From an uncultured Sphingobium sp. (GTDB lineage Bacteria; Pseudomonadota; Alphaproteobacteria; Sphingomonadales; Sphingomonadaceae), in contig CAMLFF010000099.1 of assembly GCA_946479185.1 (NCBI GenBank), positions 1 through 9,732 on the forward strand: DNA of 9,732 nt. Direction: 5' to 3'. The position numbers and the translations under genes are program-made. Below the pieces are notes generated by a model. It searched no databases and was not told the origin of the DNA. It was given only the letters and a program-made list of their open reading frames with translations. Positions 1 to 6,504 of this stretch are shown here, in pieces. Position 1 is the first letter of the stretch, and each line of letters starts with the position of its first letter.

Positions 1-840
1 CGGCCCTTCCATCTGCGCATTGATGGTGCTCGCATTGGCAATGATCCGCCCGATCGGCTGGCGGAGCGCCTGATCCAGCCGCCGCCCTAGCGCAGGGCTG
101 AAGATTTGATGCACATCGGCAGACGGCGCAGGCTCGACAGGCGGTGCGCGCTCTTCAGCGGGAGGAGCAGCCTCAACAGGAACAGCGCGCCCGCGATAGC
201 CCATCAAATCGCCGTCGGTATCGAACAGCGGCTCACCGGAAATGCGATAATCAATGCTGGGGTCGCTGCGCAGCCGCGCATGTTGGCCGTGGAATGGCAA
301 ACGCAACGCCAGCGCCTCAACCAGCGGCATGGGCGATACATCGTCCGCAATCACCGCATCGAGGCGGAAATAGGCGGTCAACGGCTCCCCTGCGACCGGG
401 GGAGCATGGTCCAGCGACAAAGCACTCTCGCCAGCCTCAGCGCCACGGAAGCGCAGATGCGCATCGACTTGCCAGGGCCAGCCCGGCTCAGGCGGCGCAA
501 GCCCCTTTCCGCGCAAGGTGCTGAACGAAGGCGGCAGCGCCCGTGGCGCGCGCACTTGCCAATCCACGATGGAGAGCGCGAAGCCATCCTCTCGCGGACG
601 GATTTGCACCCACATATGCACATCAGACTCACCTTGCGCGGCCTGCACCGCACGCGAAATGGGGATGCGCAGCCGCGCGGCGAGGCGCACGAGCGCGGCG
701 AGCGCAGGCGGTGCGAGGCAGCCATGCGCCTCGCCGCCAGCGTCTGCCTGCAATTGCGCAAGCATGGCATCGGCACGGATGATGCGCCCGTCACCATCCA
801 ACATCGCCTCGATGGGCGCGGCGCTGTGCGGCCCGCTCAT
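1..840 (-). CDS. PAS/HisKA sensor-kinase-like protein, C-terminal part cut by window edge
   Basis: The reading frame is open from the ATG at 838-840 to the left edge, giving 280 residues with no stop; the remainder, presumably including the ATPase domain, lies outside. Residues about 1-165 match no domain I can name. Residues about 190-222 look like the end of a PAS domain (DYRISGEPLFDTDGDLMGYRG, residues 197-217). A Pro/Ala/Glu-rich linker (about 220-240) follows, then a HisKA-like dimerisation helix from about 246. In the H-box the expected Ser-His-Glu-Leu-Arg-x-Pro-Leu reads DQALRQPI (256-263), so Gln257 stands where the phosphorylated His would be. The start ATG shares one base with the TGA of the upstream DUF2336-like gene (TGATG), indicating translational coupling. 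The PAS/HisKA reading is my pattern recognition. The protein may be a sensor kinase relative that cannot autophosphorylate in the usual way. Confidence 0.72.
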   Translation of the reverse strand, partial: MSGPHSAAPIEAMLDGDGRIIRADAMLAQLQADAGGEAHGCLAPPALAALVRLAARLRIPISRAVQAAQGESDVHMWVQIRPREDGFALSIVDWQVRAPRALPPSFSTLRGKGLAPPEPGWPWQVDAHLRFRGAEAGESALSLDHAPPVAGEPLTAYFRLDAVIADDVSPMPLVEALALRLPFHGQHARLRSDPSIDYRISGEPLFDTDGDLMGYRGRAVPVEAAPPAEERAPPVEPAPSADVHQIFSPALGRRLDQALRQPIGRIIANASTINAQMEGP

Positions 841-1907
841 CAGGGGCGGTCCATCATGGCGAGCTTGTCCGTCAGCGCGCGGGGGCTGGCCATGCCGATG
901 AGCCAATGTTCCGCCTGCTCACGATCAAAGTCGCGATAGGCCTCGATAAACTCCGCCAGCGCTACATCGCCACCTTCCAGCAACCCGATTAATGGCCCAA
1001 ACATTTCGGCGGCCTGAAACGCCGTCGCATCGTCAATGTTCATGAGCCGCAGCACGGCGTGCCGGCCATCATCGCTCTCGCCGATCAGCGCGCCCAGCAC
1101 ATCATCCATCGCAAGGCCTGTCTCGCTCTCGACGATGGCGGCGAACAGCAGCAGCCGCGCCTCGCTAAGCGCCGCAGCGGCAACGCGCGCGCGCGCCTCC
1201 ACCCGCAAAGCGCGCACGCAGCGTTGCGCAAGCGCAAAACCGCCCTGCCCCTCATCATGCTGGCTGATGAGCAATGTCGTCGCCTTGACGAAGCCGCGCA
1301 TCAGGGCCGGATCGCCACGCTCCACCCCCAGCCGCTCGCACCCGCGAATGAGCAGCGCCGTGACGGTCCATGCCAGTTCGTGGAAATGCTCGGCGGGCAG
1401 GTCCGGTCGCATCGGTGCATCGAGCAACATGGGCGCGTGCCAGCGATGCTCGGCAATGCTGAGCGCCGCTAGCGTATCGAGATAAGCCGTGCCCGCTTCC
1501 GGCACGGCAAGGCTCGCTTGCGCACCCGGCACCTGATTTTGGCGCAACATAAGTGAGACGGCAGCCCGGCAGCGCAAATGGGCAAGCAAGGCAGGCGGGA
1601 TCAGCCCCAGCTCATCCTCAATGGCACCTCGCGCATAGCCTGCGCCAAGCTGCGCAAGAAGTGCGGTAATCCCGGCATCATCCACATGCAGATCGAGCGC
1701 CAGTTCGACGGCATTGATCATGCCCGCCAGATGAAAGCGCGTTTCGGCAAGCAGCGCATCGCTCCAGCGGCGCAGGCCCCCGTCACCAAGCTGAGCAAGG
1801 TCGCCATCATGCCGCACGTCCGCCAGAATGCGCCGCGAGAGGTGCGCACGCGCGCCATCCCGTGCGCCAAGCGCGCGCAGCTGTTGGGGGTCATCCTCGG
1901 CAGTCAT
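840..1907 (-). CDS. DUF2336-like all-helical protein
   Basis: This is a 355-residue soluble protein with no signal peptide or membrane segment. It is rich in Ala, Leu and Arg and looks helical throughout. The C-terminal half (about 240-345) contains features I associate with the alphaproteobacterial DUF2336 family: ALIGESDDGRHAVLR, then helices with AEMFGPLIGL and a FIEAYRDFD segment. The family has no established biochemical activity that I know of; it often sits next to signalling genes. The start is well fixed: an in-frame TAA lies three codons upstream of the ATG at 1905-1907, and a weak AGGG precedes it. It begins 33 bases after the stop of the transferase-like gene and its TGA overlaps the ATG of the kinase-like gene by one base, so the three are probably one transcript. 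The family assignment is moderately sure; the function is unknown. Confidence 0.68.
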   Translation of the reverse strand: MTAEDDPQQLRALGARDGARAHLSRRILADVRHDGDLAQLGDGGLRRWSDALLAETRFHLAGMINAVELALDLHVDDAGITALLAQLGAGYARGAIEDELGLIPPALLAHLRCRAAVSLMLRQNQVPGAQASLAVPEAGTAYLDTLAALSIAEHRWHAPMLLDAPMRPDLPAEHFHELAWTVTALLIRGCERLGVERGDPALMRGFVKATTLLISQHDEGQGGFALAQRCVRALRVEARARVAAAALSEARLLLFAAIVESETGLAMDDVLGALIGESDDGRHAVLRLMNIDDATAFQAAEMFGPLIGLLEGGDVALAEFIEAYRDFDREQAEHWLIGMASPRALTDKLAMMDRP

Positions 1908-1940
1908 GCCCTGCTCTTAATGACATCGGCTTAATAGCCT

Positions 1941-3158
1941 CTAAACCTTGAGCTCTGGCGACCGGATCAGCCGCAGGCCGATACTGCCAGTCATCACCAC
2001 GCCAAGCAATGCGAAGGCCAAGGCTGGCCAGCCGACGAGGAAGCCGATGAGCAGCAGCAAAAGCGCGCCTGCGATGCCGGGCTCCGCTTGGCCATACCAG
2101 TCCTCCAGCACTGCGACGCGATCGCTTGCGAAGGTGAGCAGCGCAATGAAAACCAACGGAATCCATGCGCCCACCGTCGCCAATATATTGCCCTCGGACA
2201 GGCGCAGACCGAGGATCGCGAGCACAAGTAAGCCACTGGCCTGCACCAGCATCGTCTGCCAGCGCCTGCCGGTCGCCCGCAACGTCACATGCGCGCATTG
2301 CTCGCCAACCTTCGCCACGCCGAGGGCGGGTAGCATGATGAGCACAGCAGGCAACATCCAGCCCATGATCGAGCAGACCAGCGCGCCGGCGGAAAGCACC
2401 ATCGCCCCGAGCAGGATTTGCGCAGGATTGATTTGCCGCCGCACCAATTCGCGCACCAGCCCGCGCGAGAGCGGCGCCAGCACGCGTGCGATTCCGCCGC
2501 TCTGCTCTTCCGTCGCTGCCAGAAAGCTGCGTTCGGTCAGCGCCGCCAGAGCCACATCGGCGCTCGCCTGATCCTGGACTAGCGCGATCCGCGCATCCGC
2601 CACCAGATCTGCCGAGAGGGCAATGCGCGGCGCGCCATCCTGCACGGCCCGGCGCAGCAAGGTGAGCGCAAGGTCCCACTCGCCAAGCCTATCCAGCGTT
2701 GTCAGCACCCGCTCGCCGCTGACGGTCAGCCCGCCGGCCCACATCTCTTGAGCGTCGATCCGCTCGAAGGCGGCGGTGGCAGGAATTGATGGCACCGTCA
2801 GCATCGCTTCCCCATGCCGCATCGCCAGGGGGTCCAGAGCCTCCTGCGCAATCACCACGCCCTCTGGCAGCAGCAACACGCCGTCGTGCGGCGCAATGGC
2901 CCGGCCCAACCCCGCCATCCCCTGAATGAGGGAGACCGAGCAGCCATATTCGTCCGCGATATGATCGGTAATCGCCGCCAGCTCTGGCGTCGGCGCATCG
3001 ATCTGGATGAGGATTTTTTCTGCGCCCGCTCCTGCACATAGCCGCATCTGATATTCGATCAGCGACTGGCCGCCAAAATCGATCAGCAGCGCAGGCGGCG
3101 TGGCATACACACCATCGCGCGCTGCGGTGCGTGCGCTGAGGAGTGCGACGAGCGCCAT
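1941..3158 (-). CDS. Nucleotidyltransferase-like domain fused to polytopic membrane domain, probably degenerate IPCT/DIPPS-like
   Basis: The protein has 405 residues in two parts. Residues about 3-200 resemble a GT-A/MobA-type nucleotidyltransferase: LLIDFGGQSLIEYQ (24-37) fits the segment after the nucleotide loop, GAEKILIQI the following strand, and GVLLLPEGVV (93-102) the acidic metal-site strand. The glycine-rich GxGxR loop near the N-terminus is absent (SARTAARDG instead). Residues about 225-400 hold roughly five or six membrane helices. LVRRQINPAQI (238-248) resembles the 'ITPN' start of CDP-alcohol phosphotransferase domains, but the expected DGxxAR...GxxxDxxxD motif is not found; the corresponding stretch reads VGEQCAH then TGRRWQTML (about 284-304). 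The order matches bifunctional inositol-phosphate cytidylyltransferase/DIPP synthases, so I infer an inactive or repurposed relative. A TAG abuts the ATG upstream, fixing this start. A plain membrane protein of unknown function is the fallback call. Confidence 0.7.
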   Translation of the reverse strand: MALVALLSARTAARDGVYATPPALLIDFGGQSLIEYQMRLCAGAGAEKILIQIDAPTPELAAITDHIADEYGCSVSLIQGMAGLGRAIAPHDGVLLLPEGVVIAQEALDPLAMRHGEAMLTVPSIPATAAFERIDAQEMWAGGLTVSGERVLTTLDRLGEWDLALTLLRRAVQDGAPRIALSADLVADARIALVQDQASADVALAALTERSFLAATEEQSGGIARVLAPLSRGLVRELVRRQINPAQILLGAMVLSAGALVCSIMGWMLPAVLIMLPALGVAKVGEQCAHVTLRATGRRWQTMLVQASGLLVLAILGLRLSEGNILATVGAWIPLVFIALLTFASDRVAVLEDWYGQAEPGIAGALLLLLIGFLVGWPALAFALLGVVMTGSIGLRLIRSPELKV

Positions 3159-3188
3159 CTATCGGGTCGGGGAAGCCAGGTCTGACAT
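3159..3188 (-). other. Possible 9-codon leader peptide, in frame and abutting the next gene
   Basis: An ATG at 3186-3188 opens the frame MSDLASPTR followed by TAG. The TAG ends at 3159, directly next to the ATG of the transferase-like gene and in the same frame. A weak AGG lies seven bases upstream. It could be a translated leader allowing reinitiation, or the remains of a longer N-terminus cut by a stop mutation. Chance is also possible. Confidence 0.25.
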
Positions 3189-3253
3189 GATTGGCCTGTC
3201 TGGCAACCGACCGGGCGGATTGCAAGGCAGTCATTTACCGATTGGCACGGTCA

Positions 3254-3270
3254 GGCTGGGGATGCCAGCC
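3254..3270 (-). terminator. Hairpin just after the Hpt-like gene, possible weak terminator or attenuator
   Basis: A perfect 6-bp stem (GGCTGG with CCAGCC) and a 5-base loop lie five bases beyond the stop codon of the Hpt-like gene. There is no run of U after it on the minus strand, so it is not a classic intrinsic terminator. It may slow or partly end transcription, or protect the 3' end of the small upstream mRNA, before the 117-base gap to the next gene. Confidence 0.3.
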
Positions 3271-3275
3271 AAGGC

Positions 3276-3587
3276 TCAGCCTTCGTCTTCGGTTCCGATG
3301 GTGGAGAGCATCTGCGTGATGCGGCGCAAAATCACCGGATCGCCCGGCGCGCTTTCCAGCGCCTCGTCGGCAAGGTTCATCAGCTTGTTGACGCCAAAGC
3401 TTGCACAAAGCCCCTTGAGCCGCAGCGCTGCCATCGTCCAGTTCGCATCGCAGCGGGCGCGGGCCAAAAGGTCCACCTGACGCTCCGCGCTATCGAAGAA
3501 TGCGCGGCGCAGATCGGAGATCAACGCAGGATCGGAACCGACTGCCGCTGACAGGGCTGCTTCTAATGTGCCGGGATCGTAAGCCAT
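3276..3587 (-). CDS. Small Hpt-like protein lacking the phosphoacceptor histidine
   Basis: This is a 103-residue, mostly helical protein. Residues about 8-97 have the layout of a histidine phosphotransfer (Hpt) four-helix bundle: DLRRAFFDSAERQVDLLARA (25-44) for the second helix, AALRLKGLCASFGV (53-66) for the active-site helix, and LMNLADEALES (69-79) after it. In an active Hpt domain the active-site helix reads AHxLKGxxxxxG; here the His position is Leu55 while L57, K58, G59 and G65 are kept. It therefore probably cannot carry phosphate and may instead bind a response regulator or kinase. The ATG at 3585-3587 is preferred: the longer frame to 3701 would overlap the divergent gene and begins with residues unlike the family. 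It lies 78 bases from the divergent coiled-coil gene and 117 bases before the transferase-like gene. No clear ribosome binding site is seen. Confidence 0.72.
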   Translation of the reverse strand: MAYDPGTLEAALSAAVGSDPALISDLRRAFFDSAERQVDLLARARCDANWTMAALRLKGLCASFGVNKLMNLADEALESAPGDPVILRRITQMLSTIGTEDEG

Positions 3588-3665
3588 GTTTTTTGATAGG
3601 CCAAGAATGATGAACAGATGGTAAAATGCAGTTCCACCTGTATGGGAACATGTTAAGGAAATGGC
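3588..3665. promoter_or_regulatory. Divergent promoter region between the Hpt-like and coiled-coil genes
   Basis: These 78 bases separate two divergently read genes and are clearly more AT-rich than the surrounding coding DNA, so promoters for both are expected here. TAAAAT at 3622-3627 is a possible -10 element for the plus strand, but no convincing -35 lies at the right distance. The 8-bp palindrome AACATGTT (3647-3654) sits directly before the plus-strand ribosome binding site and could be an operator half or chance. Promoter positions are not established. Confidence 0.45.
3655..3660 (+). promoter_or_regulatory. Ribosome binding site of the coiled-coil gene
   Basis: AAGGAA lies five bases before the ATG at 3666, a good Shine-Dalgarno match and spacing. 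It supports that start over the nearby out-of-frame ATG at 3661, which would have no spacing from it. Confidence 0.7.
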
Positions 3666-6035
3666 ATGTCCGCACCCGAAAAGCCGATAAATTCGTCCCA
3701 AAAAGGGACATCAGACGCGCTTTGGGGCGCAAAAGGGGTTTCAGAAGAGATGAGGCAGGACTGGCTTTCGCGCGTGCGCGAACCGGAGTCGGGCTGGGAC
3801 GAGCCTGCTTTTCCCGAACAGAGCGGGGAGCAGCCGAGCGCGCGCGACCAGGATGCTGCTGACGAGATAGAAGCGCAGCCTGCCGGGCTGATGAGCAAGC
3901 TGCGTCCGGTGGGCCTCGCGCTGCTGATCGCGGCGGGCATCGGCTGGACGGCAATCGTGCTGGCGAGCGGGTTCGATCATGACACTGCAACGCGCTGGGC
4001 CTGGTTCATCAATCTGGTCGCCGTGCTGGCCGCGCCGCTGGTGCTGATTGCCGGGCTGGCCGTGCTGCTTGTTCGTCGTCGGCCCGAGCCAATCCGCACC
4101 TTCGGTATGTCTGGCTCACAGCAAATCACCACGCAGGCGCGCGAGGCAGCATCGCTGCTCGGCGAGGCGCATGCGATGATCAACAGCCAGACCCGCGATT
4201 TCGCGACAACGGCAGACACATCCGCAAACGCCATTCTTGGCGCGGTTCAAGCGATGGCCGCCAAGAGTCGCCTGCTGGAGCAGAGCAGCGCCACGGCAAT
4301 GGCGACCATCACCACGTTGGGCGATCGCATTGCGGCGATGACCGACACCCTGCCCCGCCTCGAGGATCGGTTAGCAACGCTCGGCGAAACATTGGGCCAG
4401 CTTGGCGGCGACCTTGGCGATCGGCATGATGCGCTTGACCATCAGTTGCAGGCGACGGCGCTTGTCGCCGAAGAAGCGCGGCTGCAATTGCTGGATGCCG
4501 GGCGCTTGCTGGCAGAGCAGCTCAACGGCCTGCGCGGCGGCGCGCGGGAAACGGGCGAAGAGCTTGCCAATCTCGCCGAGCTGTCCTCCGCGCGGTTGGA
4601 TTTCACGGTCGACCGCGTCAAATCCGTGCTGGAAGCAACCGAGCAACGGATCGAGGCGAGCAATCAGGCCCTCATCGCACTGGTCGACAAGACACAGGCT
4701 GGACTCAGCACGGCTTCCACTGACACGCTCGGGCGCTTCACGGAGCATTGCGGCAAGGTCGATGCGATCCTGGATGCGCTCGATGCCCGCCTTCTCGGTC
4801 AGGCCGACAAGAGCAACCAGTGGCTGGCAGACATGGGCGGCCATGTCGCGCGCCTCACCGGCGAGTTTAATGCGCTTGAGCAATCGGCCATTGCGCGGAC
4901 CGAGAAACTTTCCAGCACGATGATGCAGCTTTCCGGCGATACCAAGGGGCTGATCGACGCGCTGAACAATGGGCATGGGGGCGCGGAACAGCTGACCAAG
5001 CAGGCCGAGGCGCTGCTGGTCGCGCTCGATTCCGGTGTTCGAGAGCTGGATGAGAGCATCCCCGCCGCGATTGGCCGGGTGGAAGCGCAACTTGGGGCGA
5101 TGCATGATCGCATCCGCTCCGCAGCGCCGTCCCTGGAGGCGGTGGAAGCCGTGGCGACCGGAGTGGTCAGCCAACTCAATGAGTCGGATGGCATGGCGAC
5201 CTCGCTCGTTGCCAGCCTCACGCAAGCGCTCGACAAATCCAAAGTCGCGCTGGCAGATCAGAAAGAGCAGATCGCCGCCCTAGCCAACGCGGTTGACGAT
5301 GCAGGCAAGGGCATGTCGCAACTGGCTGAGTCGGTTGGACCGCAGATGGTCGAAGCGCTGGTGCGGGTGCGCGAGTCAGCCGATGCCGCCGCGAACCGCG
5401 CGCGCGCTGCCATCAGCGACACGATCCCGCAGGCAGCCGAGCAGCTTGCCCGCGCGAGCAGCTTGGCCGTCGAGCAGGCTGTGGCCAAAACGGTCGCAGG
5501 CGAGCTGGAGAAGATCACGCTGGCCACCGATGACGCGGTCAAGGCAGCGCATCGCGCGACCGACGAGCTGGCAAAACGGATGATCACGCTGACCGACGCG
5601 AGCAAGGAAATGGACCGCACGCTCGCGGCCAGTTCCGAGCGGGTCGACACACAGGATCGCGAGCTCATGGCCGAGCGCTCGGCAAGGCTCATCAGCTCGC
5701 TGAACGAGCGCGCCATCGACGTCGGCAAATGGCTCGACAAGGATATCTCCGACACCGACTGGACGGGATATCTGAAGGGCGATCAGGGGCTCTTCGCCCG
5801 GCGCACGACGCGGCTGATCAACAATGCCGACGCCAAGCATGTGCAGAGCCTGTACCATGAGGATGCCGAGTTCCGCGAACATGCGAGCCGCTATGTGCAT
5901 GACTTTGAGATGCTGCTGCGCTCGGTGATGGCGACGAAGGACGGCAGCACGTTGGCGCTGACAATGGTGTCATCCGATATCGGCAAGCTTTATGTGGCGC
6001 TGGCGCAGGCGATCGAGCGGTTGAAAACGAACTGA
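3666..6035 (+). CDS. Large membrane-anchored coiled-coil protein with conserved-looking C-terminal domain
   Basis: The protein has 789 residues. Residues 1-78 are hydrophilic and acidic, probably cytoplasmic. Two membrane helices follow at about 81-102 and 112-136, separated by a short loop, with RRRPEPIR after the second, so both ends should face the cytoplasm. Residues about 140-670 form a long Ala-, Leu-, Gln- and Glu-rich helical stalk with repeated heptad-like stretches and almost no Pro or Cys, typical of coiled coil. Residues about 669-789 differ: richer in aromatics, with WTGYLKGDQGLFARR, EFREHASRYVHDFE and SSDIGKLYVALAQAIERL. I believe this end is a domain conserved in sphingomonads, but it has no function name I can give. 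There is no HAMP domain, chemoreceptor signalling tip or ATPase motif. Its build suits a scaffold, tether or polarity factor. It is divergent from the Hpt-like gene and convergent with the rnj operon. Confidence 0.88.
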   Translation: MSAPEKPINSSQKGTSDALWGAKGVSEEMRQDWLSRVREPESGWDEPAFPEQSGEQPSARDQDAADEIEAQPAGLMSKLRPVGLALLIAAGIGWTAIVLASGFDHDTATRWAWFINLVAVLAAPLVLIAGLAVLLVRRRPEPIRTFGMSGSQQITTQAREAASLLGEAHAMINSQTRDFATTADTSANAILGAVQAMAAKSRLLEQSSATAMATITTLGDRIAAMTDTLPRLEDRLATLGETLGQLGGDLGDRHDALDHQLQATALVAEEARLQLLDAGRLLAEQLNGLRGGARETGEELANLAELSSARLDFTVDRVKSVLEATEQRIEASNQALIALVDKTQAGLSTASTDTLGRFTEHCGKVDAILDALDARLLGQADKSNQWLADMGGHVARLTGEFNALEQSAIARTEKLSSTMMQLSGDTKGLIDALNNGHGGAEQLTKQAEALLVALDSGVRELDESIPAAIGRVEAQLGAMHDRIRSAAPSLEAVEAVATGVVSQLNESDGMATSLVASLTQALDKSKVALADQKEQIAALANAVDDAGKGMSQLAESVGPQMVEALVRVRESADAAANRARAAISDTIPQAAEQLARASSLAVEQAVAKTVAGELEKITLATDDAVKAAHRATDELAKRMITLTDASKEMDRTLAASSERVDTQDRELMAERSARLISSLNERAIDVGKWLDKDISDTDWTGYLKGDQGLFARRTTRLINNADAKHVQSLYHEDAEFREHASRYVHDFEMLLRSVMATKDGSTLALTMVSSDIGKLYVALAQAIERLKTN

Positions 6036-6058
6036 GGGCTATTTTTTCAGTTCTCTGG

Positions 6059-6146
6059 TTTCCCCGCGAAGGCGGGGACGCAGTTCCTACACCTCGACCA
6101 GGCGCTACGATGATATGCCGACTGGATTCCCACCTGCGTGGGAATA
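6059..6146. repeat. Inverted pair of REP-like hairpins, probable bidirectional terminator
   Basis: Two related 26-base units face each other. Unit A (6059-6084) holds the stem TCCCCGC/GCGGGGA with loop GAAG (6061-6078). Unit B (6121-6146) holds the stem ATTCCCAC/GTGGGAAT with loop CTGC (6126-6145). Read on opposite strands, the two units agree at about 18 of 26 positions by hand count, and both end in CAGT. They sit between the 3' ends of two convergent genes, the usual place for such REP/BIME-type elements, which are common between sphingomonad genes. Each hairpin could stop transcription or protect an mRNA end. A T-run (6042-6047) precedes unit A rather than following it. No transposase gene is present in the window. 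Confidence 0.75.
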
Positions 6147-6206
6147 CGGCATTCGGCGTGCGGTCAGACCTCATTCGGCCACACGCTCAGCCGGCTCCAT
6201 CCCGCC

Positions 6207-6491
6207 CTATTCGCGCAAATCCACAGGTGGGTGCAAAATCCCATCAAAGCTGCGCACCGTCACCCACTCATTCACCCAATTCGCATAGAACAGCGCGAAC
6301 ATGACCCCCGCTACCAATGTCGTACGGATGATGGTCCGCAACGGGCGGAATTCATGCGGGGCGCTATCCGCCTGCCCCGGTACTTTCGCCACCCCCGCCT
6401 CCTCCGACGTGCGCACGCCGAAGGGCAGCACGAGGAACAGGCTGAGGAACCAAAATAGGAAATAGATTGCCAGAAAGGATGTGATTTTCAT
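6207..6491 (-). CDS. DUF1467 family small membrane protein
   Basis: This is a 94-residue protein with two membrane helices, about residues 4-24 (ITSFLAIYFLFWFLSLFLVL) and 53-75, joined by a polar loop. The motif LPFGVRTSEEAG just after the first helix, followed by a loop with Gly and Ala-Pro, is what I recall of the alphaproteobacterial DUF1467 family, whose usual length is about 90. Its molecular role is unknown. It starts 13 bases after the rnj stop and is the last gene of the birA-coaX-rnj operon; the position next to rnj is its usual one in related genomes, as far as I recall. The ribosome binding site is weak (GCGGAT), which fits coupling to rnj translation. The gene ends before the inverted hairpins at 6059-6146, the probable operon terminator. 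Confidence 0.85.
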   Translation of the reverse strand: MKITSFLAIYFLFWFLSLFLVLPFGVRTSEEAGVAKVPGQADSAPHEFRPLRTIIRTTLVAGVMFALFYANWVNEWVTVRSFDGILHPPVDLRE

Positions 6492-6504
6492 CGCGTCGAT
6501 CCGC

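Noticed and set aside
106..939. Long open frame of 277 codons on the plus strand, with others near 144-524 and 518-901
   Set aside because: They lie opposite the kinase-like gene, are Arg-rich with no domain signs, and are shadows of GC-rich coding DNA. The minus frame has PAS-like and HisKA-like content.
3276..3701. Longer 141-codon version of the Hpt-like gene starting at 3701
   Set aside because: It would run into the start of the divergent coiled-coil gene, and its extra 38 residues, from AT-rich intergenic DNA, do not look like an Hpt N-terminus.
4371..5225. 284-codon open frame on the minus strand inside the coiled-coil gene
   Set aside because: Its composition is Arg/Gly/His-rich without recognisable motifs, and the plus-strand frame has a good ribosome binding site, membrane helices and a coherent domain layout.
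3666..6035. Coiled-coil protein as a methyl-accepting chemotaxis receptor
   Set aside because: It has two membrane helices and a long helical stalk, but no periplasmic sensor domain between the helices, no HAMP domain and no conserved hairpin tip.
6041..6078. Classic intrinsic terminator made of the T-run and first hairpin after the coiled-coil gene
   Set aside because: For plus-strand transcription the T-run comes before the hairpin, the wrong order. The hairpin may still end or protect the transcript, so it is listed only as part of the repeat pair.
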